Shown here piece by piece: positions 19,357 to 28,077 of a DNA stretch of 64,000 nucleotides. The notes under the pieces were generated by a model. It worked only from the letters and a program-made list of their open reading frames with translations. It had not been told where the DNA came from and searched no databases. Position numbers and translations under genes: made by a program. This DNA comes from Hafnia alvei (GTDB lineage Bacteria > Pseudomonadota > Gammaproteobacteria > Enterobacterales > Enterobacteriaceae). Position 1 is the first letter of the stretch; the number at the start of each line of letters is the position of its first letter. The stretch covers positions 1,008,012 to 1,072,011 of the forward strand of contig NZ_CP139992.1 in NCBI RefSeq assembly GCF_034424155.1, read 5' to 3'.

Positions 19357-20069
19357 TGAGCGATGTGAAAAAGGGAAAAGTGTGGGCGATTGCCACCGGC
19401 CCGGGCAGCAGCGATTTGATTACCGTTCGTGCCGCGCGGCAACTCGGTGAACTGGATGTGCTGTATGCCCCCGCGGGGCGCAAGGGAGGCGATAGTCTTG
19501 CGCTGTCTATCGTGCGTGAATTTTTATCTCCTACGCTCGATATCAAAGAGCGCCATTTCCCGATGAGCGCCGATCAAGGAGAAAAAAGCACCGCATGGGA
19601 CGCCGTTGCGCAGGAGATGCAAACGGACGCAGAGCAAGGGCTTCAGGTCGGTTTTATTACGCTGGGTGACGCCATGCTGTTCAGCACATGGGTGTTTTTG
19701 CTGGAACGCCTACGCGGGTACGTGGATATCGAAATTATACCCGGCGTGACCTCGTTTGCCTGCATTGCCGCCCGCGCCCAGTTTCCTTTGGCGATGGAGC
19801 AGCAGTCTATGGCGGTGGTGGCCTGTACTGCACCTGAAGAGGAGCTTGAACAAGCGCTGCTTAACCATGAATGCGTGGTGATGATGAAAGTGTATGGCCG
19901 AGTTATTCAGATACGCGAAATGCTGCGTCGTCTGGGATTGCTCGACCATGCAATTTTGATGGCTGAAGCATCGCTGCCGAATGAGCAATGTTTCCATCAT
20001 CTCGATGAGATCCACGAAGACACCAAGCTGCCGTACTTTTCGACGATTTTGGTGAATCGGGCAAGCTGA
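19356..20069 (+). CDS. cbiL: Cobalt-precorrin-2 C20-methyltransferase CbiL
   Basis: This 237-residue SAM-dependent tetrapyrrole methylase adds the C20 methyl to cobalt-factor II/precorrin-2. Motifs are the N-terminal AIATGPGSSDLITVRAAR, FITLGDAMLFSTW, and IIPGVTSFACIAAR. It follows cbiK directly. After its stop comes REPIN copy B and then the cobalt transporter genes. Confidence 0.94.
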   Translation: MSDVKKGKVWAIATGPGSSDLITVRAARQLGELDVLYAPAGRKGGDSLALSIVREFLSPTLDIKERHFPMSADQGEKSTAWDAVAQEMQTDAEQGLQVGFITLGDAMLFSTWVFLLERLRGYVDIEIIPGVTSFACIAARAQFPLAMEQQSMAVVACTAPEEELEQALLNHECVVMMKVYGRVIQIREMLRRLGLLDHAILMAEASLPNEQCFHHLDEIHEDTKLPYFSTILVNRAS

Positions 20070-20076
20070 ATTTTAA

Positions 20077-20170
20077 TTTACCCCACCCCAGCCCTCCCCT
20101 TCGCAGGGGAGGGAGCCGTTCGGTGATCTGCTCCTCCCCCTGCGAAGGGGGAGGTTGGGAGGGGGTTATA
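20077..20170. repeat. REPIN-like palindromic element, copy B (cbiL-cbiM gap)
   Basis: This compact element has two inverted hairpins, CCCTCCCCT-TCGC-AGGGGAGGG (20092-20113) and CCTCCCCCT-GCGA-AGGGGGAGG (20133-20154). It is flanked by inverted ends (taccccacccc and gggagggggtta). It matches copy A at 11951-12108 in plan and in the hairpin sequences. It occupies nearly the whole gap between the methylase genes and cbiM. Confidence 0.8.
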
Positions 20171-20190
20171 AACGTAAATAAGGGGCATAA

Positions 20191-20919
20191 ATGAAAAACC
20201 TCCAACAACTCCCGCTCTACGGCATGGCGCTGGCGGTTCTGCTGACGCTCGCGCCACAAGAAGCATTTGCTATGCATATCATGGAAGGCTTTTTACCGCC
20301 TTTCTGGGCCTTGGCATGGTGGCTGATGTTTTTGCCTTGTTTAGTGATTGGGGCAACGCGTCTTAAAGCCATCGTACGCGATGACAGCGATAAAAAAGTT
20401 CTGCTGGCGTTATGTGCGGCCTTCATTTTTGTGCTGTCGGCGCTAAAAATTCCTTCGGTAACAGGCAGCTGTTCGCATCCAACCGGCGTGGGTTTAGCCG
20501 TGATTTTGTTTGGCCCGTGGGTGGTTTCGGTGCTCGGCGCTATTGTTTTGCTATTCCAAGCCCTGTTCTTGGCGCACGGCGGTTTGACCACGCTAGGCGC
20601 GAATGGAATGTCGATGGCGGTTATTGGGCCGATGGCGGGCTACGTGGTATGGAAATTAGCGACTCGAGCAGGAATGCGACGTGATGTAGCGGTGTTCCTG
20701 TGCGCGGCATTAGCCGATTTAGTGACCTATTTTGTGACGTCGGTACAGTTGGGATTGGCTTTCCCCGATCCTCAACTAGGCGTTATGGCATCGGTAACCA
20801 AATTTATGGCCATTTTCTGCCTGACGCAGGTGCCTATCGCTATTGCTGAAGGGCTGCTAACCGTGCTGATTTATGACCAACTATGCAAGCGCCAACTGAT
20901 TGCTGCAAGGAGCCTTTAA
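20191..20919 (+). CDS. cbiM: Cobalt ECF transporter substrate-specific subunit CbiM
   Basis: CbiM is the membrane subunit that selects Co2+ for import. The 242-residue precursor has a signal-like N-terminus ending around EAFAMHIMEGFLPP. The MHIMEGFLP start of the mature protein, with its conserved His, forms the metal site. KIPSVTGSCSHPTGVGL and LAHGGLTTLGANGMSMA are further family marks. With CbiN, CbiQ and CbiO encoded next, it forms the complete importer feeding CbiK. Confidence 0.96.
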   Translation: MKNLQQLPLYGMALAVLLTLAPQEAFAMHIMEGFLPPFWALAWWLMFLPCLVIGATRLKAIVRDDSDKKVLLALCAAFIFVLSALKIPSVTGSCSHPTGVGLAVILFGPWVVSVLGAIVLLFQALFLAHGGLTTLGANGMSMAVIGPMAGYVVWKLATRAGMRRDVAVFLCAALADLVTYFVTSVQLGLAFPDPQLGVMASVTKFMAIFCLTQVPIAIAEGLLTVLIYDQLCKRQLIAARSL

Positions 20920-20920
20920 A

Positions 20921-21202
20921 ATGAAAAAAACGCTGATTTTGATCTTTCTGGTGATTGCTTTGGCCGTTTTGCCTTTCTTCATTAATCACGGCGGCGAATA
21001 TGGCGGTTCAGACGATCAGGCCGAAGGCGTGATTGCTCAAATGGCACCTAGCTATAAACCGTGGTTTGAGCCGCTGTATGAACCTGCAAGCGGTGAAATA
21101 GAAAGCCTGTTGTTCACGCTGCAAGGCTCCTTCGGTGCTGCGGTGATTTTCTATATCTTGGGTTATTACCGAGGGCGTCGCACCGTTCATGCTGGAGATT
21201 GA
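20921..21202 (+). CDS. cbiN: Cobalt transport protein CbiN
   Basis: CbiN is a small auxiliary membrane protein of the cobalt importer. The ATG at 20921, with AAGGAG 8 bases upstream, gives 93 residues with two membrane segments (about 3-20 and 65-85) around a periplasmic loop containing NHGGEYGGSDDQAEG, as in Salmonella CbiN. It overlaps cbiQ by 14 bases. Confidence 0.95.
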   Translation: MKKTLILIFLVIALAVLPFFINHGGEYGGSDDQAEGVIAQMAPSYKPWFEPLYEPASGEIESLLFTLQGSFGAAVIFYILGYYRGRRTVHAGD

Positions 21203-21866
21203 TAAGCTTTCTTACGGCAGCCGCTGGAGCCAAAAAAAACCAGAGCATAAGTTTGCCTTGTATCTGGTTTTATTGCTGACCGCACTGTTGGGTTCCCCGT
21301 GGATCCAACTGTGCGTGCTGCTGTTTTGCGCTGGGCTCACCTGTTATTTATTGCGTGTGGGGGTACGGCGTTATCTCCGCTGGCTGGCGGTGCCGTTGGC
21401 ATTTTTGTTCACTGGGCTACTGGGCGTGGTGCTGTCGTTCTCGTGGCAGGTGGATACGCTGTTGTATAGCGTTCACATCGGCCATTTGGCCTTGGGCGTT
21501 GAGCGCAATGGATTAATCACGGGGATGAATACGCTGTGTCGCAGCTTGGCGGCGTTATCGGCGACGTACCTCTTCGTTCTAACCACGCCTTTCAGCCAGT
21601 GGGTGCGCCTGCTCAAGCGCAGCCATCTTCCGCTGGTATTGATTGAACAAGTGCTGCTGACCTACCGCTTTATCTTCATTTTTATTGAGGAAGCCGCTGC
21701 TATTCATCGCGCTCAGTCACTGCGGTTTGGCTATGTTTCGTTGCGCACGGGCTACCGTTCGTTGTCGATGTTAGTCGGCATGCTGCTGGCGCGCGTGATG
21801 GAGCGTCATAAGCAGATGAGCATCGCGTTAGAAGTTAAATTGTACAACGGAGATTTTCATCTGTGA
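21189..21866 (+). CDS. cbiQ: Cobalt ECF transporter T component CbiQ
   Basis: CbiQ is the 225-residue transmembrane coupling subunit of the energy-coupling-factor importer. It has several hydrophobic segments and the charged motif ERHKQMSIALEVK near the C-terminus, which resembles the coupling helix that contacts the ATPase. Its stop overlaps the GTG start of cbiO. Confidence 0.94.
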   Translation: MLEIDKLSYGSRWSQKKPEHKFALYLVLLLTALLGSPWIQLCVLLFCAGLTCYLLRVGVRRYLRWLAVPLAFLFTGLLGVVLSFSWQVDTLLYSVHIGHLALGVERNGLITGMNTLCRSLAALSATYLFVLTTPFSQWVRLLKRSHLPLVLIEQVLLTYRFIFIFIEEAAAIHRAQSLRFGYVSLRTGYRSLSMLVGMLLARVMERHKQMSIALEVKLYNGDFHL

Positions 21867-22693
21867 GCACTTCTGGACTCGCCACTCAGCATCTCAGTTT
21901 TCAGTATCAGGACGGGGAGAGCGTGCTGCACGATCTCTCGCTGGATTTTAATCGCGGTCAGGTAACCGGTTTATTAGGTGCCAACGGCTGTGGGAAATCT
22001 ACGTTGTTTATGAATCTGCTGGGAATATTGCAGCCACATCAGGGCTGCGTGATGTGGCAGGGAGAAAAACTGAGCTACGACAAACGTAGCCTTCGCGCAC
22101 TGCGCCAGCAGGTGGCGATGGTTTTCCAAGAGCCCGACCAGCAAATTTTTTATACCGATATTGACAGCGATATTGCCTTCAGCCTGCGTAATCTTGGCGT
22201 TGATGAAGACACCATTCGTCATCGCACCGAGCAGGCTCTAACGCTGGTGGACGCGCTCAGTTTTCGCCATAAACCGGTGCAGTATTTAAGTCACGGGCAG
22301 AAAAAACGCGTGGCGATTGCAGGCGCTTTGGTGATGAATGCGGATTATCTGCTGTTGGATGAACCGACCGCCGGACTTGACCCTTCAGGCCGTCAGCAGA
22401 TGATTCATATTATTCAGAAGATTGTGGATCAGGGTAAACGCGTGGTGATCTCTAGCCACGATATTGATTTGATTTATGAAGTTTGCGATTACCTGTATGT
22501 TCTCGCGCAGGGAAAACTGCTGAGTGAGGGGCGCGAGAACGAGGTTTTCCTACAGCGCGAGATGTTACAACGTGCGGGATTAGTCCAACCATGGCTGGTG
22601 AAAATGCATCAGCAGCTGGGATTGCCGTTGTTTAAAACCGAGCATGAGCTGTTTGCTTTCAAGCCGGAATTCATGCCAGAACAGGTTAAATAG
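21863..22693 (+). CDS. cbiO: Cobalt ECF transporter ATPase CbiO
   Basis: This 276-residue ABC ATPase powers cobalt import. Visible motifs are Walker A GANGCGKST, the Q-loop FQEPDQQ, the signature LSHGQKKRVAIAGAL, Walker B YLLLDEPTAGLDP and the switch histidine in VISSHD. It starts at a GTG overlapping the cbiQ stop (GTGA) and ends 9 bases before cbiP. Confidence 0.95.
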   Translation: MSTSGLATQHLSFQYQDGESVLHDLSLDFNRGQVTGLLGANGCGKSTLFMNLLGILQPHQGCVMWQGEKLSYDKRSLRALRQQVAMVFQEPDQQIFYTDIDSDIAFSLRNLGVDEDTIRHRTEQALTLVDALSFRHKPVQYLSHGQKKRVAIAGALVMNADYLLLDEPTAGLDPSGRQQMIHIIQKIVDQGKRVVISSHDIDLIYEVCDYLYVLAQGKLLSEGRENEVFLQREMLQRAGLVQPWLVKMHQQLGLPLFKTEHELFAFKPEFMPEQVK

Positions 22694-22702
22694 GAAGATA
22701 TC

Positions 22703-24244
22703 ATGGGTTTATCCATCATGGTGCAAGGCACCGCATCGGACGTAGGTAAAAGTGTTCTGGTTGCTGGGCTGTGTCGTATTTTCCATCAAGACGGCTATCG
22801 TGTAGCACCGTTCAAATCTCAAAATATGGCGCTGAATTCAGGGATTACCGCTGATGGCGGAGAGATGGGCCGAGCACAGATTTTTCAGGCCGAAGCGGCG
22901 GGCATCGAACCCGATGTGCGTATGAATCCGGTTTTGCTCAAGCCAACCAGCGACTGTCGTGCGCAGGTGGTGCTGATGGGAAAAGTGGCCGATCAGATGG
23001 ACGCGGTGACCTATCACGAATTCAAACCACAACTGCTGGAGCAGATTGCTCAGGTCTATCACAGTCTTGCGGATGAAGTGGATATCATGGTGCTGGAAGG
23101 CGCGGGCAGCCCAGCGGAAATCAATCTGCGCGATCGCGATATTGTGAATATGGGGATGGCCGAGAAAGTGGATGTTCCCGTTATTCTGGTGGCCGATATC
23201 GACCGTGGCGGGGTGTTCGCCTCCATCTATGGCACCTTGGCCTTGCTGGAACCTGATGAACGGGCGCGGGTAAAAGGCGTCATTATTAATAAATTCCGCG
23301 GTGATGTGAGCTTATTAACCTCAGGTTTGCGCCAGATAGAAGAGCTGACTCACGTGCCTGTGATCGGTGTGATGCCGTGGATCGATGTGCAGTTGGAAGA
23401 TGAAGACGGCGTTGCGCTGCAAAAAGGCAAGTATCGCCAGCAAAGTGAGAACGTATTGGATATCGCGGTGATCCAAACGCCGTATATTTCAAACTTCACC
23501 GATTTTAATGCGCTCAATGCACAGTCGGATGTGCGGCTGCGCTATGTCACGCATCGTGATGAACTGGGCGCACCCGATTTGTTGATTTTACCCGGTAGTA
23601 AAAACACCTTAAGCGATCTCAGCTATTTACACGATAGCGGCCTGACACATCAAATCTTGCTTGCGCATCAGCAAGGCACGCCGGTGCTAGGCATCTGTGG
23701 TGGTTTTCAGATGTTAGGACGGCATATTGTTGATGGCGTGGAATCCGGCGTTGACCAGATGGCAGGGCTTGGGCTGTTGGATTGTGAAACTAAATTTTCG
23801 CACCAAAAAATGACTACCCGTGTCATTGGAAAGGTTCAGCCTGTGTTAAGCGGTATTTTTGCTGCCTGCCAAGACCATGCGTTAGCGGGCTATGAAATTC
23901 ATATGGGGCACACCGAGCTCGGTGAGCAGGCGTCACCATTGACGTTATTGCAGCAACGTAACGGCGAAGAAATCAATCAATGTGAAGGTGCGATTAGCCC
24001 CGATGGTTCAGTAGCTGGTACTTACATTCACGGCATTTTTGATTCAGACGACTTCACGCGTAGTTTGTTGAACGCGCTGCGAGAACGCAAAGGTTTAGCG
24101 CCGCTCGTGGGAGAAGCGTTCCAGTATCAGACTTTTAGGGATCAACAGTTTGATCTGCTGGCCGCGGCAATGCGCCAGAATATTGATATCGACGCTGTGT
24201 ATCGCCTTATGCGTGAACACGTTGCTGAACAGGTGGGCCAATGA
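22703..24244 (+). CDS. cbiP: Cobyric acid synthase CbiP
   Basis: CbiP amidates the b, d, e and g side chains of adenosylcobyrinate diamide. The 513-residue protein has an N-terminal P-loop-type domain ([13 protein letters not shown]) with [10 protein letters not shown], then [14 protein letters not shown]. The C-terminal glutaminase-like domain has [10 protein letters not shown] and a late TYIHGIFD motif. Its stop overlaps the ATG of cobU. Confidence 0.96.
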   Translation: MGLSIMVQGTASDVGKSVLVAGLCRIFHQDGYRVAPFKSQNMALNSGITADGGEMGRAQIFQAEAAGIEPDVRMNPVLLKPTSDCRAQVVLMGKVADQMDAVTYHEFKPQLLEQIAQVYHSLADEVDIMVLEGAGSPAEINLRDRDIVNMGMAEKVDVPVILVADIDRGGVFASIYGTLALLEPDERARVKGVIINKFRGDVSLLTSGLRQIEELTHVPVIGVMPWIDVQLEDEDGVALQKGKYRQQSENVLDIAVIQTPYISNFTDFNALNAQSDVRLRYVTHRDELGAPDLLILPGSKNTLSDLSYLHDSGLTHQILLAHQQGTPVLGICGGFQMLGRHIVDGVESGVDQMAGLGLLDCETKFSHQKMTTRVIGKVQPVLSGIFAACQDHALAGYEIHMGHTELGEQASPLTLLQQRNGEEINQCEGAISPDGSVAGTYIHGIFDSDDFTRSLLNALRERKGLAPLVGEAFQYQTFRDQQFDLLAAAMRQNIDIDAVYRLMREHVAEQVGQ

Positions 24245-24792
24245 TGATTTTGATTACCGGCGGGGCGCGCAGTGGGAAAAGCACGCTGGCGGAAAAACTG
24301 GCCGCTCAACGCGGCGAAAGGGTGCTATATATCGCGACTTCGGTGATAACCGATGACGAGATGGCTCAGCGGGTTGAGATCCATAGGCAAACGCGTCCGG
24401 TACAGTGGATAACACACGAAGGCTATCGCGATCTTGACGCCGTTGTGAGCGAGAAAGGCGAAGGCTGTAACGCCATTATGCTTGAGTGCATCACGACGAT
24501 GATCACCAATTTGCTGTTTGAACAGGCGGGCAACGTGGCCGCTGAAGAGATGGATTTCACCGCACTTGAGCAAGGCATACACCAGCAAATCGATGCGTTG
24601 ATATTGGCATGTAGCCAAAGTGATATTCCCATTTATATCGTTACCAACGAACTTGGGATGGGCATTGTGCCGGATAACCTGCTTGCGCGACGTTTTAGGG
24701 ATATTGCTGGGCGCGTCAATCAACGGCTGGCTGCCCAGGCGCAGCAGGTTTACCTCGTCATATCAGGGATTGAAGTAAAAATAAAAGGCTGA
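24241..24792 (+). CDS. cobU: Adenosylcobinamide kinase / GMP transferase CobU
   Basis: CobU phosphorylates adenosylcobinamide and then adds GMP to give adenosylcobinamide-GDP, the substrate of CobS. The 183-residue protein has the P-loop [18 protein letters not shown], the guanylylated histidine in [10 protein letters not shown] (His48), and [10 protein letters not shown] near the C-terminus. It overlaps cbiP by 4 bases. The next gene is cobT, only 35 bases away; the cobS that normally sits between them is missing. Confidence 0.95.
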   Translation: MMILITGGARSGKSTLAEKLAAQRGERVLYIATSVITDDEMAQRVEIHRQTRPVQWITHEGYRDLDAVVSEKGEGCNAIMLECITTMITNLLFEQAGNVAAEEMDFTALEQGIHQQIDALILACSQSDIPIYIVTNELGMGIVPDNLLARRFRDIAGRVNQRLAAQAQQVYLVISGIEVKIKG

Positions 24793-24827
24793 TATCTCCG
24801 GTCGTTTACATTTCAACAGAGACAACC

Positions 24828-25877
24828 ATGCAAACATTAGAACAAATCATTGCTCAGATTAAACCATTGAACCAAGACGCGATGCGTAAAGCCCAGATAA
24901 AACTCGATGGTCTGTTAAAGCCAACAGGCAGCTTGGGGCGTCTGGAGCAGTTAGCCGTGCAGCTAGCCGGTATTTTCGGTGAAGATGCGGTGAATGTAGA
25001 GCAGAAGAAAATTATTGTGATGGCGGCAGATCATGGCGTTTTTGAAGAGGGCGTGGCGGTTTCTCCACGCTCGGTAACGGCGATTCAAGCCCAGAATATG
25101 GTGCATGGCGTGACGGGCGTTTGCGTATTGGCAAAACATGCCGGTGCCGAGGTGGTGATTGTTGATGCGGGCATTGACTGCGATCCGATCCCTGGCGCGG
25201 TTGATATGCGTATGGGGCGAGGGTGTGGAAACATTGCCCAAACTGCCGCGATGAGCCGTGAGCAGGCAGAAACTCTATTAGTTAAATCGGCAATGTTGGC
25301 GATGCAACAGGCAGAGAGTGGCGTGCGCTTGCTCGGTGTCGGCGAATTGGGAATAGCGAATACCACTCCAGCCGCCGCGATTGTTAGCGTGATGACGAAT
25401 AACGACCCGGAACGCGTTGTCGGTATTGGAGCTAATTTCCCGAGCGACCAACTTCAGCACAAAGTTAGCGTGGTGCGTCGTGCCATTGCCTACAATCAGC
25501 CAAACGCAGACGATGGAATTGATGTGTTAGCTAAAGTTGGAGGCTTCGATTTGGCGGGTATGACAGGGCTGATGTTAGGTGCTGCGGCAGCGGGGCTTCC
25601 GGTGGTACTCGATGGCTTCCTCTCCTACGCTTCGGCGCTGGTTGCTTGCCAGATTGCACCGCAGGTTCACGATTATCTGATCCCTTCTCACTTTTCTGCA
25701 GAAAAAGGCGCTCGTATTGCGTTAGAGCAGCTGAAACTTGAACCTTATCTTCAGCTAGAAATGCGTTTGGGCGAAGGCAGCGGCGCCGCTGTTGCCATGC
25801 ATATCGTAGACGCCGCATGTGCGGCCTATAACGAGATTGGCAGCTTGGCGGATAGCAACATAGTTCTTCCTGCTTAA
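24828..25877 (+). CDS. cobT: Nicotinate-nucleotide-dimethylbenzimidazole phosphoribosyltransferase CobT
   Basis: CobT makes alpha-ribazole phosphate from dimethylbenzimidazole and nicotinate mononucleotide for the lower ligand of B12. The 349-residue product shows [10 protein letters not shown] near the N-terminus, [17 protein letters not shown], and the catalytic glutamate in RLGEGSGAA (Glu316). It is the last recognisable gene of the operon. A hairpin lacking a U-tract follows at 25900-25924. Confidence 0.96.
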   Translation: MQTLEQIIAQIKPLNQDAMRKAQIKLDGLLKPTGSLGRLEQLAVQLAGIFGEDAVNVEQKKIIVMAADHGVFEEGVAVSPRSVTAIQAQNMVHGVTGVCVLAKHAGAEVVIVDAGIDCDPIPGAVDMRMGRGCGNIAQTAAMSREQAETLLVKSAMLAMQQAESGVRLLGVGELGIANTTPAAAIVSVMTNNDPERVVGIGANFPSDQLQHKVSVVRRAIAYNQPNADDGIDVLAKVGGFDLAGMTGLMLGAAAAGLPVVLDGFLSYASALVACQIAPQVHDYLIPSHFSAEKGARIALEQLKLEPYLQLEMRLGEGSGAAVAMHIVDAACAAYNEIGSLADSNIVLPA

Positions 25878-25899
25878 CGCTCCTTTCAGCATTCACTTT

Positions 25900-25924
25900 C
25901 CCCTGTATCCCTCTGGTACAGGGG
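25900..25924 (+). terminator. Stem-loop after cobT, possible terminator
   Basis: An 8-bp perfect stem CCCCTGTA/TACAGGGG with a 9-base loop lies 23 bases after the cobT stop. No T-run follows, so it may need Rho or act only as an RNA 3'-end stabiliser. Confidence 0.45.
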
Positions 25925-26665
25925 CTCTGCCGCACTTTCCCTTCGTAAATTTCTTACCGCTCCATCATCATTTCACAACATTGTTTTTGTTATAACATCT
26001 CAAATCCTGAGAGATATATTTCAATAAAATAATAATCATGCTACTAGCGCGAATAGGCCTAATTGGCAGGAAAATCAATGTATTTTTCGGGAAGTGAAAA
26101 AACTATTTGCAGAATTATGAACGTTTATTAAAAACAATAAAATTTATTATTTGGTATTAATCCTATTGCCACATATGTATTTCATCTCCCATTGTTGAAT
26201 TTATGTTTAATTATTGTTTTTGATTTGATCAAAAACGGTGGTTTTTAGCTTTAAACACCGGATTTTTACACTTTATAAAATTTAACTTTTTATAATATCT
26301 TTCTTTAAAAGATTATATATCGCAACTTTTGAATGTGCGACAAAGTAGCTCGCATAAGTCATAGGAATTATCCTATTTAGGTGAAACTGTCGTATTAACC
26401 TATTAGTGTAAATTTTTGTTTTTTTATGACAATGTCGGAATTATTATTTCCGGAGCCAGATATGAGTACGGATTACACAATTTTTATCTGGGAAGTGAAA
26501 TTTTTAACTGGTGTTATGGCTTAATCTCCTGTTTGCATAAGATAAATTAATAAATATATTTATCTGAAAACCACAAAATAAAATTTCACAGGGAATAAAT
26601 ACATTATGGATATTTTCGCCTTTACTGGCGAAGGATCTCTTATTATCTAAATTATGGAAACAAAA
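25925..26665. promoter_or_regulatory. AT-rich leader of the fimbrial operon
   Basis: No convincing gene is seen here. The region is strongly AT-rich and must carry the fimbrial promoter. It holds GATC sites at 26227-26230 and 26634-26637, a direct repeat GGGAAGTGAAA at 26089 and 26490, an inverted repeat ATAGGA-ATTA-TCCTAT (26361-26376), and a hairpin TTCGCC/GGCGAA just upstream of the pilin start. A 20-codon frame at 26461-26523 has GGAG upstream but no known relative. No recombinase or long inverted repeats point to a fimS-type switch. Confidence 0.5.
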
Positions 26666-27211
26666 ATGAAAATGAATAAATTAGCTGTGGCATTGGTTAT
26701 GACTATGGGTATTGCGTCTGCGGCGGCTAATGCAGCAGGCACAGTAGGCGGCAACGGTGTTATTAAATTCAACGGTTCTATTGTTGATGCTGCATGTTCA
26801 ATTGCGCCTAATAACAGCGATCAGACTATCGATCTGGGTTCTATTGCAATTAAGGCCTTGAAAGACGGTGCTAAATCAACTCCATCTGATTTCCACATCA
26901 AGCTGACTGGTTGTGACGTAAGCGGCGGTGCTGCACCTAAAGCTTCTATTACTTTCAACGGTACTAGCGCTAAGGGTTCAAGCAACCTGTTAGGTATTGT
27001 CAGCAGCACAGCATCAGGCGTGGGTGTTGGTATTACCGATGCTAACGGTAAAGACTTCGAACTGGGTAAAGAAACTGAAGTTAAGACCTTGATTCAAGGC
27101 GATAACTCACTTGACTTTGCTGCTTACGTGCAGGCAACAGGTGCTTCAGGTTCTGCTATCACCGCAGGTGATTTCACCAGCCAGACTGACTTCGTGATTA
27201 CTTACAACTAA
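26666..27211 (+). CDS. Major fimbrial subunit (FimA-like pilin)
   Basis: This is a 181-residue pilin precursor. A lysine-rich start and hydrophobic segment end in a likely signal-peptidase site after ANA (mature AGTVGGNG). The mature chain has the pilin pattern: a first strand VIKFNGSIVDAAC, a Cys pair (AACSIAP and LTGCDV), and a C-terminal donor-strand-accepting end FTSQTDFVITYN. The first position and similarity to FimA suggest the major shaft subunit. The ATG at 26666 has GGA upstream at proper distance; the ATG at 26654 would add METK. Confidence 0.9.
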   Translation: MKMNKLAVALVMTMGIASAAANAAGTVGGNGVIKFNGSIVDAACSIAPNNSDQTIDLGSIAIKALKDGAKSTPSDFHIKLTGCDVSGGAAPKASITFNGTSAKGSSNLLGIVSSTASGVGVGITDANGKDFELGKETEVKTLIQGDNSLDFAAYVQATGASGSAITAGDFTSQTDFVITYN

Positions 27212-27231
27212 TTGTTCTTGAATGATTGGAA

Positions 27232-27269
27232 CTGTAACCGCACTGAGAATGCTGAGTGCTTGATTACAG
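27232..27269 (+). terminator. Stem-loop between major pilin and next gene
   Basis: Paired arms CTGTAA..GCACT and AGTGC..TTACAG form an interrupted 11-bp stem about 20 bases after the pilin stop, with no T-run. Such a structure commonly stabilises the abundant pilin mRNA and lowers downstream expression; that role is inferred. Confidence 0.5.
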
Positions 27270-27362
27270 GAAAGATTATTTAAAAATTATGTTGTGGTCA
27301 TGGATGAGGGCGTTGATGACAACGCCCTTATTTCCAGAGAGTGGTTTAGCAGGAGAGATAGC

Positions 27363-27890
27363 ATGGTGGTCCGTACGCTCTGTGCCTTTATGGCTTTAGT
27401 TGTAACAACGGCGGGAGCTATGGATGTTCAGCAAGGGCGCGTCAGAATGGGTGGCACCTTAGTGGCAACCGCATGCAGCATATCTTCTGGATCATTAGAG
27501 CAGGTTATTGATTTGGGTACTCTGCCCGTTAGCGAGCTTGCACGTACTGGGCAAGGTCCTGAAAAAGCATTTGTCATCAAATTGGAAAACTGTGAACTGA
27601 CTTCTCAGGATAATTTGCGTCCTGACTTTAAAAGTGTGCATCTCACGTTTGATGGGGTGAGAGATGATACTGCCAATTTACTCAGTATTCATGGAGAGGC
27701 CAGCGGGATTGGTCTGATACTAAAAGATGAGGCTGGCAATACTATTGTGCCGGGGAAAGCCTTACCGGATATTCCGCTAAATGTGGGGTCGATGGATTTG
27801 AATTATAAGCTGGCGATTCAGCGAAATAAGCACGAATTACGCGCTGGGAGTTACAGCGTTATTGTGAAGTTCAAAGTGGAATATTTATAA
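27363..27890 (+). CDS. Minor fimbrial subunit
   Basis: This 175-residue protein has a signal peptide (MVVRTLCAFMALVVTTAGA) and a pilin fold pattern: GGTLVATACSISSG, a second Cys in LENCELTS, LSIHGEASGIGLILKDEAG, and a C-terminal SVIVKFKVEYL. AGGAG lies 7 bases before the ATG at 27363; an upstream start at 27294 would bury the signal sequence. It is encoded between the major pilin and the usher and is probably a minor or initiating subunit. Confidence 0.87.
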   Translation: MVVRTLCAFMALVVTTAGAMDVQQGRVRMGGTLVATACSISSGSLEQVIDLGTLPVSELARTGQGPEKAFVIKLENCELTSQDNLRPDFKSVHLTFDGVRDDTANLLSIHGEASGIGLILKDEAGNTIVPGKALPDIPLNVGSMDLNYKLAIQRNKHELRAGSYSVIVKFKVEYL

Positions 27891-28077
27891 AAAAAGATTT
27901 TATAGAAAAATAATTACTCTCCTCATCGTTACCTCATATTGGGTAAGGGGAGTTTGCGCATAAAAACGAATTTCAGGCAGATTTTTATCTTCATGTTATG
28001 CGCACATTTGGTGAATGGTTTTCTGTAAGAACTGTTTTTGTTTGGTACATCTGGGCTAGAAAATAATAGAGACGGTA

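Noticed and set aside
26227-26637. pap-like paired GATC switch in the fimbrial leader
   Set aside because: Only two GATC sites exist and they are about 407 bases apart, not near 100 as in pap; retained only as a low-weight idea in the leader finding.
25925-26665. fimS-type invertible promoter switch
   Set aside because: I see no pair of longer inverted repeats enclosing the promoter and no fimB/fimE-like recombinase gene in the window.
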